Source of the DNA: Betaproteobacteria bacterium
GTDB taxonomy: Bacteria > Pseudomonadota > Gammaproteobacteria > Burkholderiales > Burkholderiaceae_D
Length of the DNA: 41,315 nucleotides
Assembly (NCBI GenBank): GCA_025356395.1
Contig: JANXTA010000015.1
Coordinates: 1-41,315, forward strand
Direction: 5' to 3'
Part shown: in pieces, positions 25,970 to 35,145 of the stretch
How positions within the stretch are numbered: the stretch's first letter is position 1
Layout of the letters: each line of letters begins with the position of its first letter
Program-made: the position numbers and the translations under genes
The notes under the pieces: generated by a model
Told to the model about the DNA's origin: nothing
What the model saw: the letters and a program-made list of their open reading frames with translations, nothing else
Databases searched by the model: none

Positions 25970-28900
25970 ATGAATGACGCAGCCGATCCTCAAGGCATCG
26001 ATCCCGGTCAGGGCGCCGGGTCCGTGGACCTGGGCCAGCACGCGATCGATATCGGAACGATCGCATGGCTGCTGCCCGAGATCGTCAAGGCGTTCGACGC
26101 GGCCACCACAGCATTGCGGGCCTTTCGTGCGGGCGCCGCAGGGGTCGACAAGCAGGAGGTCGATCTCGCGCCCTTGCGGGTCGCGCGCTCGCATCTGCAT
26201 CAGGCCCACGGCGCTCTCGAGCTCGGCGAAGTCGCCGGGGTCACGCGACTGACCGAGGCGATGGAGGATCTGCTCGAACTGTTTGAGGGAGAGCCCGAGC
26301 GCTGCGACGCGATCGCGCTCGACGCGATCATCGGCGGCTGCCGGTCCATCGTCGAGTACCTCGAAGACCTGCAGGGCGACGCACGTCAGCAGCCGTTGCT
26401 GCTGTTCCCCAGCTACCGCGACCTGCTGACCGCACGCCGCGCCGACCGCATCCATCCGGCCGACCTGTTCCTCGTCGACCTCGGCGTGCGCCTGCCGAAG
26501 AGCGCCGACGACACCGGCCTCGACGACGCGGGCCTGCGGGTCCAGCGCAACTTGTTCGAGCAGGGGTTGCTGCGCTTCCTCCGCAACGAGGACGACGAGA
26601 AGGCGCTCGCCCACCTGAGTCGCGCCGTGACCGCCATCGAGCAGTCGGTCGCTGCCAACGAGAAGCAGGGCCAGGCCCGCAATCGCGCGTTCTGGTGGGC
26701 CACCCGCGCGCTGTTCGAGGCGCTGGCCCACGGCGGCTTCGCGAAGGCACGCGCGCAGCAACCGCGCCTCAAGCGACTGGCCGGTCGCGTCAACCTGCAG
26801 ATCCGCAAGCTGGCCGATGGTTCGAGCGCCGTCACCGAGCGGCTCTACACCGACACGCTGTTCTTCGTGGCACTGGCCGAGCCGGTCACGCCGCTGGTGC
26901 GCGAGGTCCAGGCGCGTTATGCGCTGGCCGGCTCCGTGCCGACCGACTACGAGACGCAACGCTACGGCCGCATCGACACCGTCGCGCTGCGCACCGCACG
27001 CGACGCGATCGGCGCCGCCAAGAGCGCGTGGTCGGCGATCGTCGCGGGCGACGTCGCGCAGGTAACCGCCTTTACGAAGGAGATCGGGGCGGTGGTGGAA
27101 GCCGTCGGCCCGATCAGGCGTCGCGGCCTCGCGCAGGTCGCGCAGGTGATCGACGGCATCGCGACCGATCTCGGCTTCGATCCGCGCGTGCCGCGGGCGG
27201 CCGTCGGCCTCGACGTCGCGACCGCGTTGCTGTTCCTCGAAGGCGCGCTCGAACGGGCGCGCTGGCTCGACGATGCGTTCGACGCGCGCGCGGCGATGGT
27301 CGTGGCGCGGGTCGAGGCTTCCGCCGTCGGGCAGGACGCACCGCCGGTCGCGGTCGACTGGCTGGACCGCATGTCGCAGCAGGCCGAGGAACGCCTGACG
27401 ATGGCGACCTTCGTCGCCGAACTCCAGGCCAATCTGCGCAACGCCGAGAAGGTACTCGATGCCTTCTTCCGCGACCCCGCAGAACGGACCGCGCTGAAGG
27501 ACGCGATCAAGGCGCTCGCGCAGGCCAGTGGCGCGCTCGCGCTGCTCGGCCACGACGACGCGCATCGCGCGATCGATCACGCTCGCGAGACGATCGCGCG
27601 CTTCGAGACCGATGGCGCCTTCGTCGATACCGCCGCGTTCGAGCATCTCGCTCAGAGCCTCGGCGCCGTCGGTTTCTACGTCGAGCAGATCAAGCGCGAA
27701 CAGATCGACACGAAGGCATTCCGCTTCGATGCCGCGACCGGCCGCTTCAGCGCCGAGATGGCGCGTGCGCCGCTGGGCGCAGGCATCGATGGCGTTGCCG
27801 ACGTCGCGCTGGAAGACTGGGCCAGGACCACCGCGATCGAGACGCCGCCAGCGCCGGTTGCCGCCGCGCCCGCGATCGACGGCAGCGACGCGCCGCAGGT
27901 CGATCGCTTCGCCGCGACCGACGTGCTGTTCGCGGAGACCCAGATCCTGGAGCCCGATGCCACGCTCGAGGACGAGATCGCTCTGCGGGCCGCCGATGCG
28001 CAGGACCGCGCGGCCCGCCTGCGCCGCCAGCCGGACGACTTCGCGGCGCGCCAGGAGCTGGTCGCCGCGCTGGAAGACGTCCGTCGCAGCGCGATGCTGA
28101 TCGACGAACGCGAACTGCAGGACGAGGCCGCGGCCATCGTCGCTTCGCTGCGCGACGGCAGGCACGAGCCGCTCGGCTTCTCGTCGGCGGCCGAGCTCGC
28201 CGATCGCGTTGCCGAGCTGGCGATCCATGCGAACCGCGCGGCCGGACTCGCGCCCGCGTCCGTCGCGCCGAGTGAGCCGGCGATGCCGGTGCCGTCCGCG
28301 GAGAACGTCGAGGCGATCGACGCCGAACTGCTTGAAATCTTCCTCGAGGAAGCGAAGGGCGTGCTGGTCGAGGCCGAAGCGTCGATGCGCGTGCTCGATG
28401 CCGATCCGGAGAGCGCCACCGCGACGGCCAACCTGCGCCGTGCCTTCCACACGCTCAAGGGCAGTGGCCGCATGGTCGGCCTCGTCGCGCTGGGCGATGC
28501 GGCCTGGAGCATCGAGGACACGCTGCACAGCCATATCGCCGACCAGCAGCCGGCCTCCACCGACCTGCGTGCGTTGATCGACTACGCGATCCGCTACCTG
28601 GCGGACTGGGTCGAGGAACTGAGCAGCAGCGGACACTCGTCGCGCATCCCCGATGCCCTGATCGAAGCCGCGCGCGCGGTTCGCCAGAAGAGCGCCGCCA
28701 GCAGCCCGTTCGAAGAGGCTGGCGGCGAGATACTCGCGTTGCCTGTCGACGTGGAGATCGAAGTCCGGGCGGCGATCGAAGCGAGCGACGTGGCCGAAGA
28801 GGACTTCATGCAGACGGTCTTCGCGCCGAGCGGCTCGCTGCCGAGCGACGACAGCTACTTCGCGGCCACGCAGGTGCTGGACACCGAGAGCGAGTTGCCC

Positions 28901-31900
28901 GACCTGGAGTTCTTCGGCGATCAGCCTGAGCTGCCGCCTTCCGACGCGCTGAGGTCCGACGAGCTCAGCGAGGCCGAGGCTCTGGCGCTGCTGTTCGGCG
29001 AGCCGGTGCCCAGCCCGGCCCCGGTTTTCGTCGAACTGAACCTGCCGCCGGCCCCCCCTGCAAAAGAGATGGCGGCAGCCGAACCGGAAACCTTGGAGGC
29101 CGTTGCGCCCTTCGAAACGGCAGCACTGGTCGACCCTTATCCCGGCATCGATCTGGACTTCGATCTGGAGGGTGCCGAAACGCCGTTCGAAACGACGCTC
29201 GAGCCCGTCGGCGAAGTCGCCGATGTCGCCGATGTCGCCGATGTCGAGATGAGCGAGGCAGCACCACCACCGGACAGGTCCGCCCCCGTGCTCCCGTTCG
29301 GGATGCCGCCGCCTGTCGTGCGCACCGATGACACGCGCCAGATCGGGTCGATGACGTTGTCGGTCGCGCTGTTCAACATCTATCTCAACGAAGCCGACGA
29401 GCTGCTGCGGATCCTGACGCAGGATTTCTCCGAGTGGCGTCACGAGCTCGATCGCTACGTGTCCGAAGGCGCGATGCGCGCGGCGCATTCGCTGGCCGGA
29501 TCGTCGGCGACCGTCGGCCTCGTGCCGGCCCATGACCTCGCGGCTGCGATCGAGGATGTGCTGCAGACCCTGTGGCGCGAGCCGGTGATCCTCACCGAAG
29601 AGCAGGTCGGGCGCCTCGAGCAAGCCGTCGAGTCGCTGCGCAAGATGCTGCATCGTTTCGCGGCCGAGCGGATGCCCGAGCCGGACGCGGTGCGTCTCGC
29701 CAGCCTGATCGCGCTGAAGCGTGAGATCAGCGGCGCGCACGAGGCGCATGCCGCACCGCCGGTCGCGCTCGATCTGCCGACGCCCCCATTGCCTTTTGAG
29801 CCGCTCGACTTCGGTGAGCCTGTCGCAGTGGCTGCGATCGAGCCGCAGATGATCGTCGACGAGTTCATCGAAGCGACGCCGGTGGCCGATGAACAAGCGC
29901 CGCCGGAGATCGTTGCCGAGGCACCACGCCCGCACGCGCCCGAACCCGAGGACGACGAGTCCTTCGACGCGATCACGTCGCTGGGGGTCAGCGAGACGCC
30001 GTTCGATGCGGACGGCAGCGTCGAGCGGCTGTCGGCCAGCGACGAAGCCCCGATCTTCCAAGGCCCCGCTCCGACCATCGAGGCAGAACCGGTCGTCGAA
30101 GTGCCCGAGGATTTCTTGGCCGTCTTGGAGCCCAATCCTGAACTCGAACCCGTCGTCTTCCAGTCCACCTCGGTCGCCGAGACGCACGGCCTCGTCGACC
30201 CGCGCCGGGCGCCGCTGGTCGACCACGCAACCACGGTCCAGGACGACATCGATCCTGAACTGCTCGATGTCTTTGTCGCCGAGGGCGGCGAGATCCTGCC
30301 GCAGATCGGAGAGCTGCTGCGCACCTGGCAGGCCCACCCGTCCAGTCCGGCGCCGGCGCGGATGCTGCTGCGTCACTTGCATACGCTGAAGGGCAGCGCG
30401 CGCATGGCCGGCGCGATGCGTCTTGGCGAAGTGGCGCACGACCTCGAGGCGCGCGTCGAATCCGCGGCCCGTCTTCACGAAGTTCCGCCGACACTGCTCG
30501 ACGAACTGCTCGGCGCGCACGATCGCAGCCTCGAACTGTTCGATCGACTCCAGCAACCGGCCGGGGCGGAAGCCGTGGTTGCGCCAGCCTCGGACGATCA
30601 CGTGGCGCAGGCCGCGACCGACGCCGTCGACACGACCCCGGCCGAAGCTGCGACGCCGCGTCAGCGCGACACCAGGCAGACCGCGCAGCAACCGGCCGTG
30701 CGCGTCAATTCCGAGACGCTGGACCGTCTCGTCAATCTGGCCGGCGAGGTCAGCATCTCGCGGGCGCGGATCGAGAACGAGGTGCTGCAGATCAAGGGGG
30801 CGATGTCCGACCTGGGCGAGAACGTCGAGCGGCTGCGATCGCAGTTGCGCGAGATCGAGCTGCAGGCCGAGTTCCAGATGCAGTCGCAGATGCAGTCGCA
30901 GCAGGCCGCGGGCCAGGAGCGCGAGAAGTTCGATCCGCTCGAGTTCGATCGCTTCACGCGATTCCAGGAACTGACGCGGATGATGGCCGAGTCGGTCAAC
31001 GACGTGAAGACGCTGCAGCAGCATTTGCAGAAGAGCCTGGACTCCGCGGAGACCGACCTCGCCTCGCAACGGCGCATGACGCGCGATCTGCAGCAGGACC
31101 TGATGCGCGTGCGCATGGTGCCGTTCTCGAGCATCGCCGAGCGGCTCTATCGCGTCGCGCGACGCGCGGCCAAGGAAGTCGACAAGCGCGTCAACCTCGA
31201 CATCCGCGGCGGCTCGGTCGAACTCGATCGCAGCGTGCTCGAACGCATGGCCGGTCCCTTTGAACACCTGCTGCGCAACCACATCGTCCACGGCATCGAG
31301 AGCCGCGAGGCGCGGCGCGCCGCGGGCAAGGACGAGACGGGCGAGTTGCTGGTCGAAGTGCGCCAGGAAGGCAACGAGGTCGTACTGACGTTCTCCGACG
31401 ACGGTGCCGGGCTTGACCACGATCGCATCCGTTCGAAGGGCCGCGAACTGGGCCTGATCGACGAGCGCGACATCGGTGACGCGCAGGTCGCGGAACTGAT
31501 CTTCCATCCGGGCTTCTCGACGGCTTCCGAAGTCACCGAACTCGCGGGACGCGGCGTCGGCATGGACGTCGTGCGCGAAGAAGCGCTGGTGCTCGCTGGG
31601 CGCGTCAGCGTCGACAGCGAGTCCGGCAAGGGGACGCGCTTCACGATCAACCTGCCTTTGACGCTGGCCATCACGCAGGTTGTGCTGGTCTCCGTCGGCG
31701 GCCGTGTGTATGCACTGCCGGCGGTGCTGGTCGAACAGGTGCAGCAGTTGCGTCCGCAGCCGCTGGCCGATGCCTATCGCGCCGGCCATCTGGCGTGGGC
31801 GAACACGCAGGTGCGACTCGCCTTCCTCGGCACGCTGCTCGGCATCGAGGACAGCGTGCCGGTCGCGCAGCGCGCGTCGCCGGTTCTGATCCTGCGATCC

Positions 31901-32545
31901 GCGAACGAGCGCATCGCGATCCACGTCGACGAAGTCGTGGGTAACCAGGAAGTCGTGGTCAAGAACCTCGGTCCGCAACTCGCGCGCATGACCGGCATCG
32001 CCGGGGCGACCGTGCTCGGTTCGGGCCAGATCGTGCTGATCCTCAACCCGGTCCAGCTCGCGCAGATGTCGCGCGCGACGGAGGCGCGTGCCGCGGCGAC
32101 CGAAGCGGAGGGGCATGCGGTGCCTGCGATCGTCGAGACGGGCGGCAGCGACCTCAAGACCTTACCGACCGTGATGGTGGTCGACGATTCGCTGACGGTC
32201 CGCCGCGTGACGCAGCGTCTGCTGTCGCGCGAGGGCTATCAGGTGGTGCTCGCCAAGGACGGCATCGATGCGCTCGAACAGCTGCAGGATTTTCCGCCCG
32301 ACGTGATGCTGGTCGATATCGAGATGCCGCGCATGGATGGGTTCGACCTGACGCGCAACGTGCGTAACGACGACCGCTACAAGCACATCCCGATCATCAT
32401 GATCACGTCGCGCACGGCCGAGAAGCACCGCGAACACGCGGCCCAGCTCGGCGTCGATGCCTACCTCGGCAAGCCCTACCAGGAAGACGAACTGCTCGAC
32501 CTGCTGGCGATGCACGTGCAGGCCGGACGCAGCCATCCGGCCTGA
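25970..32545 (+). CDS. chpA: Type IV pilus hybrid sensor kinase ChpA/PilL (multi-Hpt CheA)
   Basis: This 2191-residue hybrid histidine kinase drives the twitching chemosensory pathway. I see histidine-phosphotransfer cores at His827 (AFHTLKGSGRMVG), His1173 (AAHSLAGSSATVG) and His1471 (LHTLKGSARMAG), with degenerate Hpt-like segments in the first about 700 residues. A dimerisation helix is followed by the GHKL ATPase, with the N box at Asn1770 (LLRNHIVHGIE), then DDGAGLD and GRGVGMDVV. A CheW-like domain follows, and a C-terminal receiver (about 2067-2185) has Asp2116 (LVDIEMPRMDGFD). Acidic, Pro/Ala-rich linkers separate the Hpt modules. AAAGGA precedes the ATG. P. aeruginosa ChpA is about 2480 residues, so this one is slightly smaller. 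Confidence 0.96.
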   Translation: MNDAADPQGIDPGQGAGSVDLGQHAIDIGTIAWLLPEIVKAFDAATTALRAFRAGAAGVDKQEVDLAPLRVARSHLHQAHGALELGEVAGVTRLTEAMEDLLELFEGEPERCDAIALDAIIGGCRSIVEYLEDLQGDARQQPLLLFPSYRDLLTARRADRIHPADLFLVDLGVRLPKSADDTGLDDAGLRVQRNLFEQGLLRFLRNEDDEKALAHLSRAVTAIEQSVAANEKQGQARNRAFWWATRALFEALAHGGFAKARAQQPRLKRLAGRVNLQIRKLADGSSAVTERLYTDTLFFVALAEPVTPLVREVQARYALAGSVPTDYETQRYGRIDTVALRTARDAIGAAKSAWSAIVAGDVAQVTAFTKEIGAVVEAVGPIRRRGLAQVAQVIDGIATDLGFDPRVPRAAVGLDVATALLFLEGALERARWLDDAFDARAAMVVARVEASAVGQDAPPVAVDWLDRMSQQAEERLTMATFVAELQANLRNAEKVLDAFFRDPAERTALKDAIKALAQASGALALLGHDDAHRAIDHARETIARFETDGAFVDTAAFEHLAQSLGAVGFYVEQIKREQIDTKAFRFDAATGRFSAEMARAPLGAGIDGVADVALEDWARTTAIETPPAPVAAAPAIDGSDAPQVDRFAATDVLFAETQILEPDATLEDEIALRAADAQDRAARLRRQPDDFAARQELVAALEDVRRSAMLIDERELQDEAAAIVASLRDGRHEPLGFSSAAELADRVAELAIHANRAAGLAPASVAPSEPAMPVPSAENVEAIDAELLEIFLEEAKGVLVEAEASMRVLDADPESATATANLRRAFHTLKGSGRMVGLVALGDAAWSIEDTLHSHIADQQPASTDLRALIDYAIRYLADWVEELSSSGHSSRIPDALIEAARAVRQKSAASSPFEEAGGEILALPVDVEIEVRAAIEASDVAEEDFMQTVFAPSGSLPSDDSYFAATQVLDTESELPDLEFFGDQPELPPSDALRSDELSEAEALALLFGEPVPSPAPVFVELNLPPAPPAKEMAAAEPETLEAVAPFETAALVDPYPGIDLDFDLEGAETPFETTLEPVGEVADVADVADVEMSEAAPPPDRSAPVLPFGMPPPVVRTDDTRQIGSMTLSVALFNIYLNEADELLRILTQDFSEWRHELDRYVSEGAMRAAHSLAGSSATVGLVPAHDLAAAIEDVLQTLWREPVILTEEQVGRLEQAVESLRKMLHRFAAERMPEPDAVRLASLIALKREISGAHEAHAAPPVALDLPTPPLPFEPLDFGEPVAVAAIEPQMIVDEFIEATPVADEQAPPEIVAEAPRPHAPEPEDDESFDAITSLGVSETPFDADGSVERLSASDEAPIFQGPAPTIEAEPVVEVPEDFLAVLEPNPELEPVVFQSTSVAETHGLVDPRRAPLVDHATTVQDDIDPELLDVFVAEGGEILPQIGELLRTWQAHPSSPAPARMLLRHLHTLKGSARMAGAMRLGEVAHDLEARVESAARLHEVPPTLLDELLGAHDRSLELFDRLQQPAGAEAVVAPASDDHVAQAATDAVDTTPAEAATPRQRDTRQTAQQPAVRVNSETLDRLVNLAGEVSISRARIENEVLQIKGAMSDLGENVERLRSQLREIELQAEFQMQSQMQSQQAAGQEREKFDPLEFDRFTRFQELTRMMAESVNDVKTLQQHLQKSLDSAETDLASQRRMTRDLQQDLMRVRMVPFSSIAERLYRVARRAAKEVDKRVNLDIRGGSVELDRSVLERMAGPFEHLLRNHIVHGIESREARRAAGKDETGELLVEVRQEGNEVVLTFSDDGAGLDHDRIRSKGRELGLIDERDIGDAQVAELIFHPGFSTASEVTELAGRGVGMDVVREEALVLAGRVSVDSESGKGTRFTINLPLTLAITQVVLVSVGGRVYALPAVLVEQVQQLRPQPLADAYRAGHLAWANTQVRLAFLGTLLGIEDSVPVAQRASPVLILRSANERIAIHVDEVVGNQEVVVKNLGPQLARMTGIAGATVLGSGQIVLILNPVQLAQMSRATEARAAATEAEGHAVPAIVETGGSDLKTLPTVMVVDDSLTVRRVTQRLLSREGYQVVLAKDGIDALEQLQDFPPDVMLVDIEMPRMDGFDLTRNVRNDDRYKHIPIIMITSRTAEKHREHAAQLGVDAYLGKPYQEDELLDLLAMHVQAGRSHPA
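29216..29246 (+). repeat. Nine-base tandem repeat inside chpA
   Basis: Three exact copies of GTCGCCGAT followed by a partial copy (GTCG) encode Val-Ala-Asp repeats in an inter-Hpt linker. The unit length is a multiple of three, so copy-number changes would alter linker length without shifting frame. Confidence 0.85.
30875..30898 (+). repeat. Twelve-base tandem duplication inside chpA
   Basis: Two exact copies of CAGATGCAGTCG encode QMQSQMQS in the dimerisation-helix region ahead of the kinase domain. It is an in-frame duplication within a Gln-rich stretch. Confidence 0.8.
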
Positions 32546-32554
32546 TCGGGCCGG

Positions 32555-32827
32555 TCACTCGCGCACGAAGTCCGCGTACTGCAGCGCATAGATCATGCGG
32601 GTGCGATCGATGTACCGGCGCAAGGCTTCGGGACCCTTGGCCGCCGCGGCCTGCGCACCGCGATGTCCGGCGTCCTGAGCCATCGCGGGCGCACGGACTT
32701 CTGTAGGACGCAGCGACGTGTGCGCCTGTGCCAGCAGGACCGGCTGGTCGTTCGCCCCGGCGGCGTGGACCTGAACCGAGGTGGCGCATAGCAATGCGGT
32801 GGTGATGACTACATCGATCAGCTTCAT
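32555..32827 (-). CDS. Small secreted protein of unknown function
   Basis: This 90-residue protein begins with a clear signal peptide (MKLIDVVITTALLCATSVQVHA, cleavage likely near residue 22-24). The mature, basic peptide of about 67 residues is Ala-rich in the middle and ends RRYIDRTRMIYALQYADFVRE. The ending looks like a conserved box (RTRMIY followed by Tyr and Asp-Phe) that I associate with small uncharacterised proteobacterial proteins, but I cannot name the family. A GGGAGAAG ribosome-binding site precedes the ATG at 32827. The open frame extends further upstream into photolyase sequence in the wrong phase. The gene lies 101 bases after the photolyase gene, possibly on its transcript, and its end is only nine bases from the end of chpA. 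Confidence 0.75.
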   Translation of the reverse strand: MKLIDVVITTALLCATSVQVHAAGANDQPVLLAQAHTSLRPTEVRAPAMAQDAGHRGAQAAAAKGPEALRRYIDRTRMIYALQYADFVRE

Positions 32828-32928
32828 GGTCTTCTCCCGATGGATTTCGAAGCGATGTCGATCGACACCGCCCTCGAAGTATCGGAAGCCACCGCCTACC
32901 GATCGCCCGCCGATCGGCCACGTGGAGG

Positions 32929-34422
32929 TCAGGCCGTCTTCACCACCGCGTAGCGGTCGAGCGTCGCGTTGCGCGCTTCTGCGTGGTCGACGATCGGCAT
33001 CGGGTAGTCGCGGCCGAGCACGATGCCGGCACGCTGCAGCTCGGCGTCGCTTGCGACCCAGGGTGCGTGGATGGTCTTGTTCGAGAGCTTCGACAAGGCC
33101 GGCAGATAGCGCCGGATGAAGCGGCCCTCGGCATCGAAGCGTTCCGACTGTGTGACCGGATTGAAGATGCGGAACCATGGCTGCGCATCGCAGCCGCTCG
33201 ATGCGGCCCACTGCCAGCCGCCGTTGTTGGCCGACAGGTCGAAATCGTTCAGGTGATCGGCGAAATACTGCTCGCCGCGGCGCCAGTCGAGGCCGAGGTC
33301 CTTGGACAGGAAGCTGGCGACGATCATGCGCAGGCGGTTGTGCATGAAGCCGGTCGTGTTGATCTGTGTCATCGCCGCGTCGACCAGCGGGAAGCCGGTC
33401 ACGCCCCTGCACCAGGCCTCGAACAGCGCGTCGCCTTCCGCGCCGCCCTGCCAGGCGATGCGATCGAACTGCGGCTTGAAGGCCGCGCCTGCCGCGACGT
33501 CGGGTCGGTGATGCAGGACCTGGAAATAGAAGTCGCGCCAGATCAGCTCGGACAGCCAGGTGTCTGCACCCTTGCGTTCGCCGGCGTCCTTCGCGCGGTC
33601 GATGGCGCTGCGGGCGAGGGCGCGGATCGAGATCGTGCCGAACCGCAGATGGACCGACAGGTAGGACGTGCCGCGACGTGCCGGATAGTCGCGCCCCTCC
33701 GAGTAGTCGCCGATGTGCCCGGTGAACTGGTCGAAGAGCCGATGCGCACCGGACGTGCCGGGCGGGATCTCGATGTCCGCGAAGTTGGTTTTCGCGAAGC
33801 CCATGGCCTCCAGCGAGGGCATGGCGTGGTTCAGGTCCGACGGGACGGCGGCGAGACGTTCCGCGTAGCGCTCGACCGGGTAGGCCGTCACGAAGAACGG
33901 CGTGAGCTTGTCCAGCCAGGCGCGCTTGTACGGCGTGAAGACCGAGAAGGGCGTGGCGCTCTTCGTGAGCACCTCGTCCTTCTCGAAGATCACCTGGTCC
34001 TTGAAGTCGAGCAGTGCACGCCCGACATGTTCGAGCGCATCGGCGACGGCCCAGTCACGTTCGAGCGCGTAAGGCTCGTAGTCGTGATTGACGAACACCG
34101 CGTCGACCTTCAGTGCAGCGGCGATCTGCGGGACGAGGTCGCGCGCGGTCCCGTGCCGGACGATCAGCTTCGCGTGATGACCCGACGCGTCGTGCAGCGC
34201 TTCGGACAACTCGACGAGGCTGGCATGGATGAACTCGACGCGGCGGTCTTGCTTCAGGCCGCGTTCCAGCAGCGGGTCGAGGATCTCGGTATCGAAGACG
34301 AATAGGCACCAGACCGACTTGCAGCTGCGCAGCGCGTGATACAGCGCGGCGTGGTCGGCGATGCGCAGGTCGCGGCGAAACCAGACCAGCCCGCGTTCGT
34401 GTTCGGGAGCGTGCAACGGCAT
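32929..34422 (-). CDS. phrB: Deoxyribodipyrimidine photolyase (class I cryptochrome/photolyase family)
   Basis: This 497-residue flavoprotein uses blue light to split cyclobutane pyrimidine dimers. The N-terminal Rossmann antenna domain starts GLVWFRRDLRIADHAAL. The C-terminal FAD domain contains GTSYLSVHLRFGTIS, WRDFYFQ and FPLVDAAMTQINTTGFMHNRLRMIVASFLSKDL. It also has NNGGWQWAASSGCDAQPWFRIFNP, the region that holds the FAD and lesion contacts and part of the electron-transfer tryptophans. The N-x-W-Q pattern is that of true DNA photolyases rather than plant-type cryptochromes. The gene is divergent from algH with 66 bases between start codons. It may be cotranscribed with the small secreted-protein gene. 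Confidence 0.96.
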   Translation of the reverse strand: MPLHAPEHERGLVWFRRDLRIADHAALYHALRSCKSVWCLFVFDTEILDPLLERGLKQDRRVEFIHASLVELSEALHDASGHHAKLIVRHGTARDLVPQIAAALKVDAVFVNHDYEPYALERDWAVADALEHVGRALLDFKDQVIFEKDEVLTKSATPFSVFTPYKRAWLDKLTPFFVTAYPVERYAERLAAVPSDLNHAMPSLEAMGFAKTNFADIEIPPGTSGAHRLFDQFTGHIGDYSEGRDYPARRGTSYLSVHLRFGTISIRALARSAIDRAKDAGERKGADTWLSELIWRDFYFQVLHHRPDVAAGAAFKPQFDRIAWQGGAEGDALFEAWCRGVTGFPLVDAAMTQINTTGFMHNRLRMIVASFLSKDLGLDWRRGEQYFADHLNDFDLSANNGGWQWAASSGCDAQPWFRIFNPVTQSERFDAEGRFIRRYLPALSKLSNKTIHAPWVASDAELQRAGIVLGRDYPMPIVDHAEARNATLDRYAVVKTA

Positions 34423-34453
34423 GGGAAATGTCAGGGAGGACGAGGGTCATCGA

Positions 34454-34482
34454 TTGTGCCGACCCGCCCCGCCGTTTACAAT
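34454..34482 (+). promoter_or_regulatory. Predicted sigma-70-type promoter of algH
   Basis: TTGTGC (34454-34459) and TACAAT (34477-34482) are separated by 17 bases. The start point expected six to seven bases after the -10 box coincides with the A of the algH ATG at 34489. No Shine-Dalgarno sequence is visible before that ATG, so the transcript could be leaderless. Confidence 0.6.
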
Positions 34483-34488
34483 ACGGGC

Positions 34489-35145
34489 ATGTCCGACCAC
34501 GCATCCGCGGACGGCAAGACGGACGGGACCGATCAGGATGCAACCTCCCGATCGAGCACAGGTTCCGGCAACGCCTCCAGTCCGTCCACGCTCAGTCTCG
34601 CAAACCACTTTCTTATCGCCATGCCCAGCATGGCCGACTCGCGTTTTTCCGACACCGTCGTCTACATGCTCGAGCACACGCCCGACCGTGCGATGGGCGT
34701 CGTGATCAACCGGCCCACCGACCTGACGCTCGAGAAGCTGTTCGAGCGGGTCGACATGAAGCTCGAGATCGCGCTGCTCGGCGCACAACCGGTCTGCTAC
34801 GGCGGACCGATGGCGACCGACCGCGGCTTCGTGCTGCACGACCAGTCCGACGTCGAGTACGGCTCGACGCTGACCGCTGACAACGGCCTTTCGCTGACGA
34901 CGTCGAAGGATGTGCTCGAAGCGATGGCCGAAGGTCGTGGTCCGAGGCATGTGATGGTCGCGCTCGGCTATGCGGGATGGGATGCGGGCCAGCTCGAGAG
35001 CGAGATCGCCCTCAATGCCTGGCTGACGGTGGAAGCCGATCCGTCGGTGGTGTTCGACGTGCCGCACGCGCAGCGCCGTGCGTCGGCCATCCACCTGCTC
35101 GGCTTCGATCCCGTGATGCTGTCTGGCGAAGCCGGTCATGCGTGA
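34489..35145 (+). CDS. algH: YqgE/AlgH family protein
   Basis: This 218-residue protein belongs to the UPF0301 (YqgE/AlgH) family. An N-terminal Ser/Thr/Asp-rich tail of about 35 residues precedes the conserved core: LANHFLIAMPSMADSRFSDTVVYMLEHTPDRAMGVVINRPTDLTL, then YGGPMATDRGFVLHD and ALGYAGWDAGQLESEI.LNAWL. The family's biochemical role is unknown; in Pseudomonas it was named for an effect on alginate regulation. The gene almost always precedes ruvX, as here, where the ruvX start follows the stop immediately. The N-terminal tail is longer than in E. coli YqgE. The ATG at 34489 lacks a ribosome-binding site but sits right at a predicted transcription start. Confidence 0.94.
   Translation: MSDHASADGKTDGTDQDATSRSSTGSGNASSPSTLSLANHFLIAMPSMADSRFSDTVVYMLEHTPDRAMGVVINRPTDLTLEKLFERVDMKLEIALLGAQPVCYGGPMATDRGFVLHDQSDVEYGSTLTADNGLSLTTSKDVLEAMAEGRGPRHVMVALGYAGWDAGQLESEIALNAWLTVEADPSVVFDVPHAQRRASAIHLLGFDPVMLSGEAGHA

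Noticed and set aside
22851..26066. A 1071-codon antisense frame over pilI and pilJ
   Set aside because: Low-complexity Arg/Gly/Asp-rich translation with no start signal or family resemblance; the plus-strand genes here are certain.
25652..32116. A 2154-codon open frame antisense to pilJ and chpA
   Set aside because: It exactly shadows genes with strong domain evidence. Its translation is Arg/Asp/Gly/Leu-rich with no recognisable domain, as expected when high-GC codons are read on the opposite strand with few stops.
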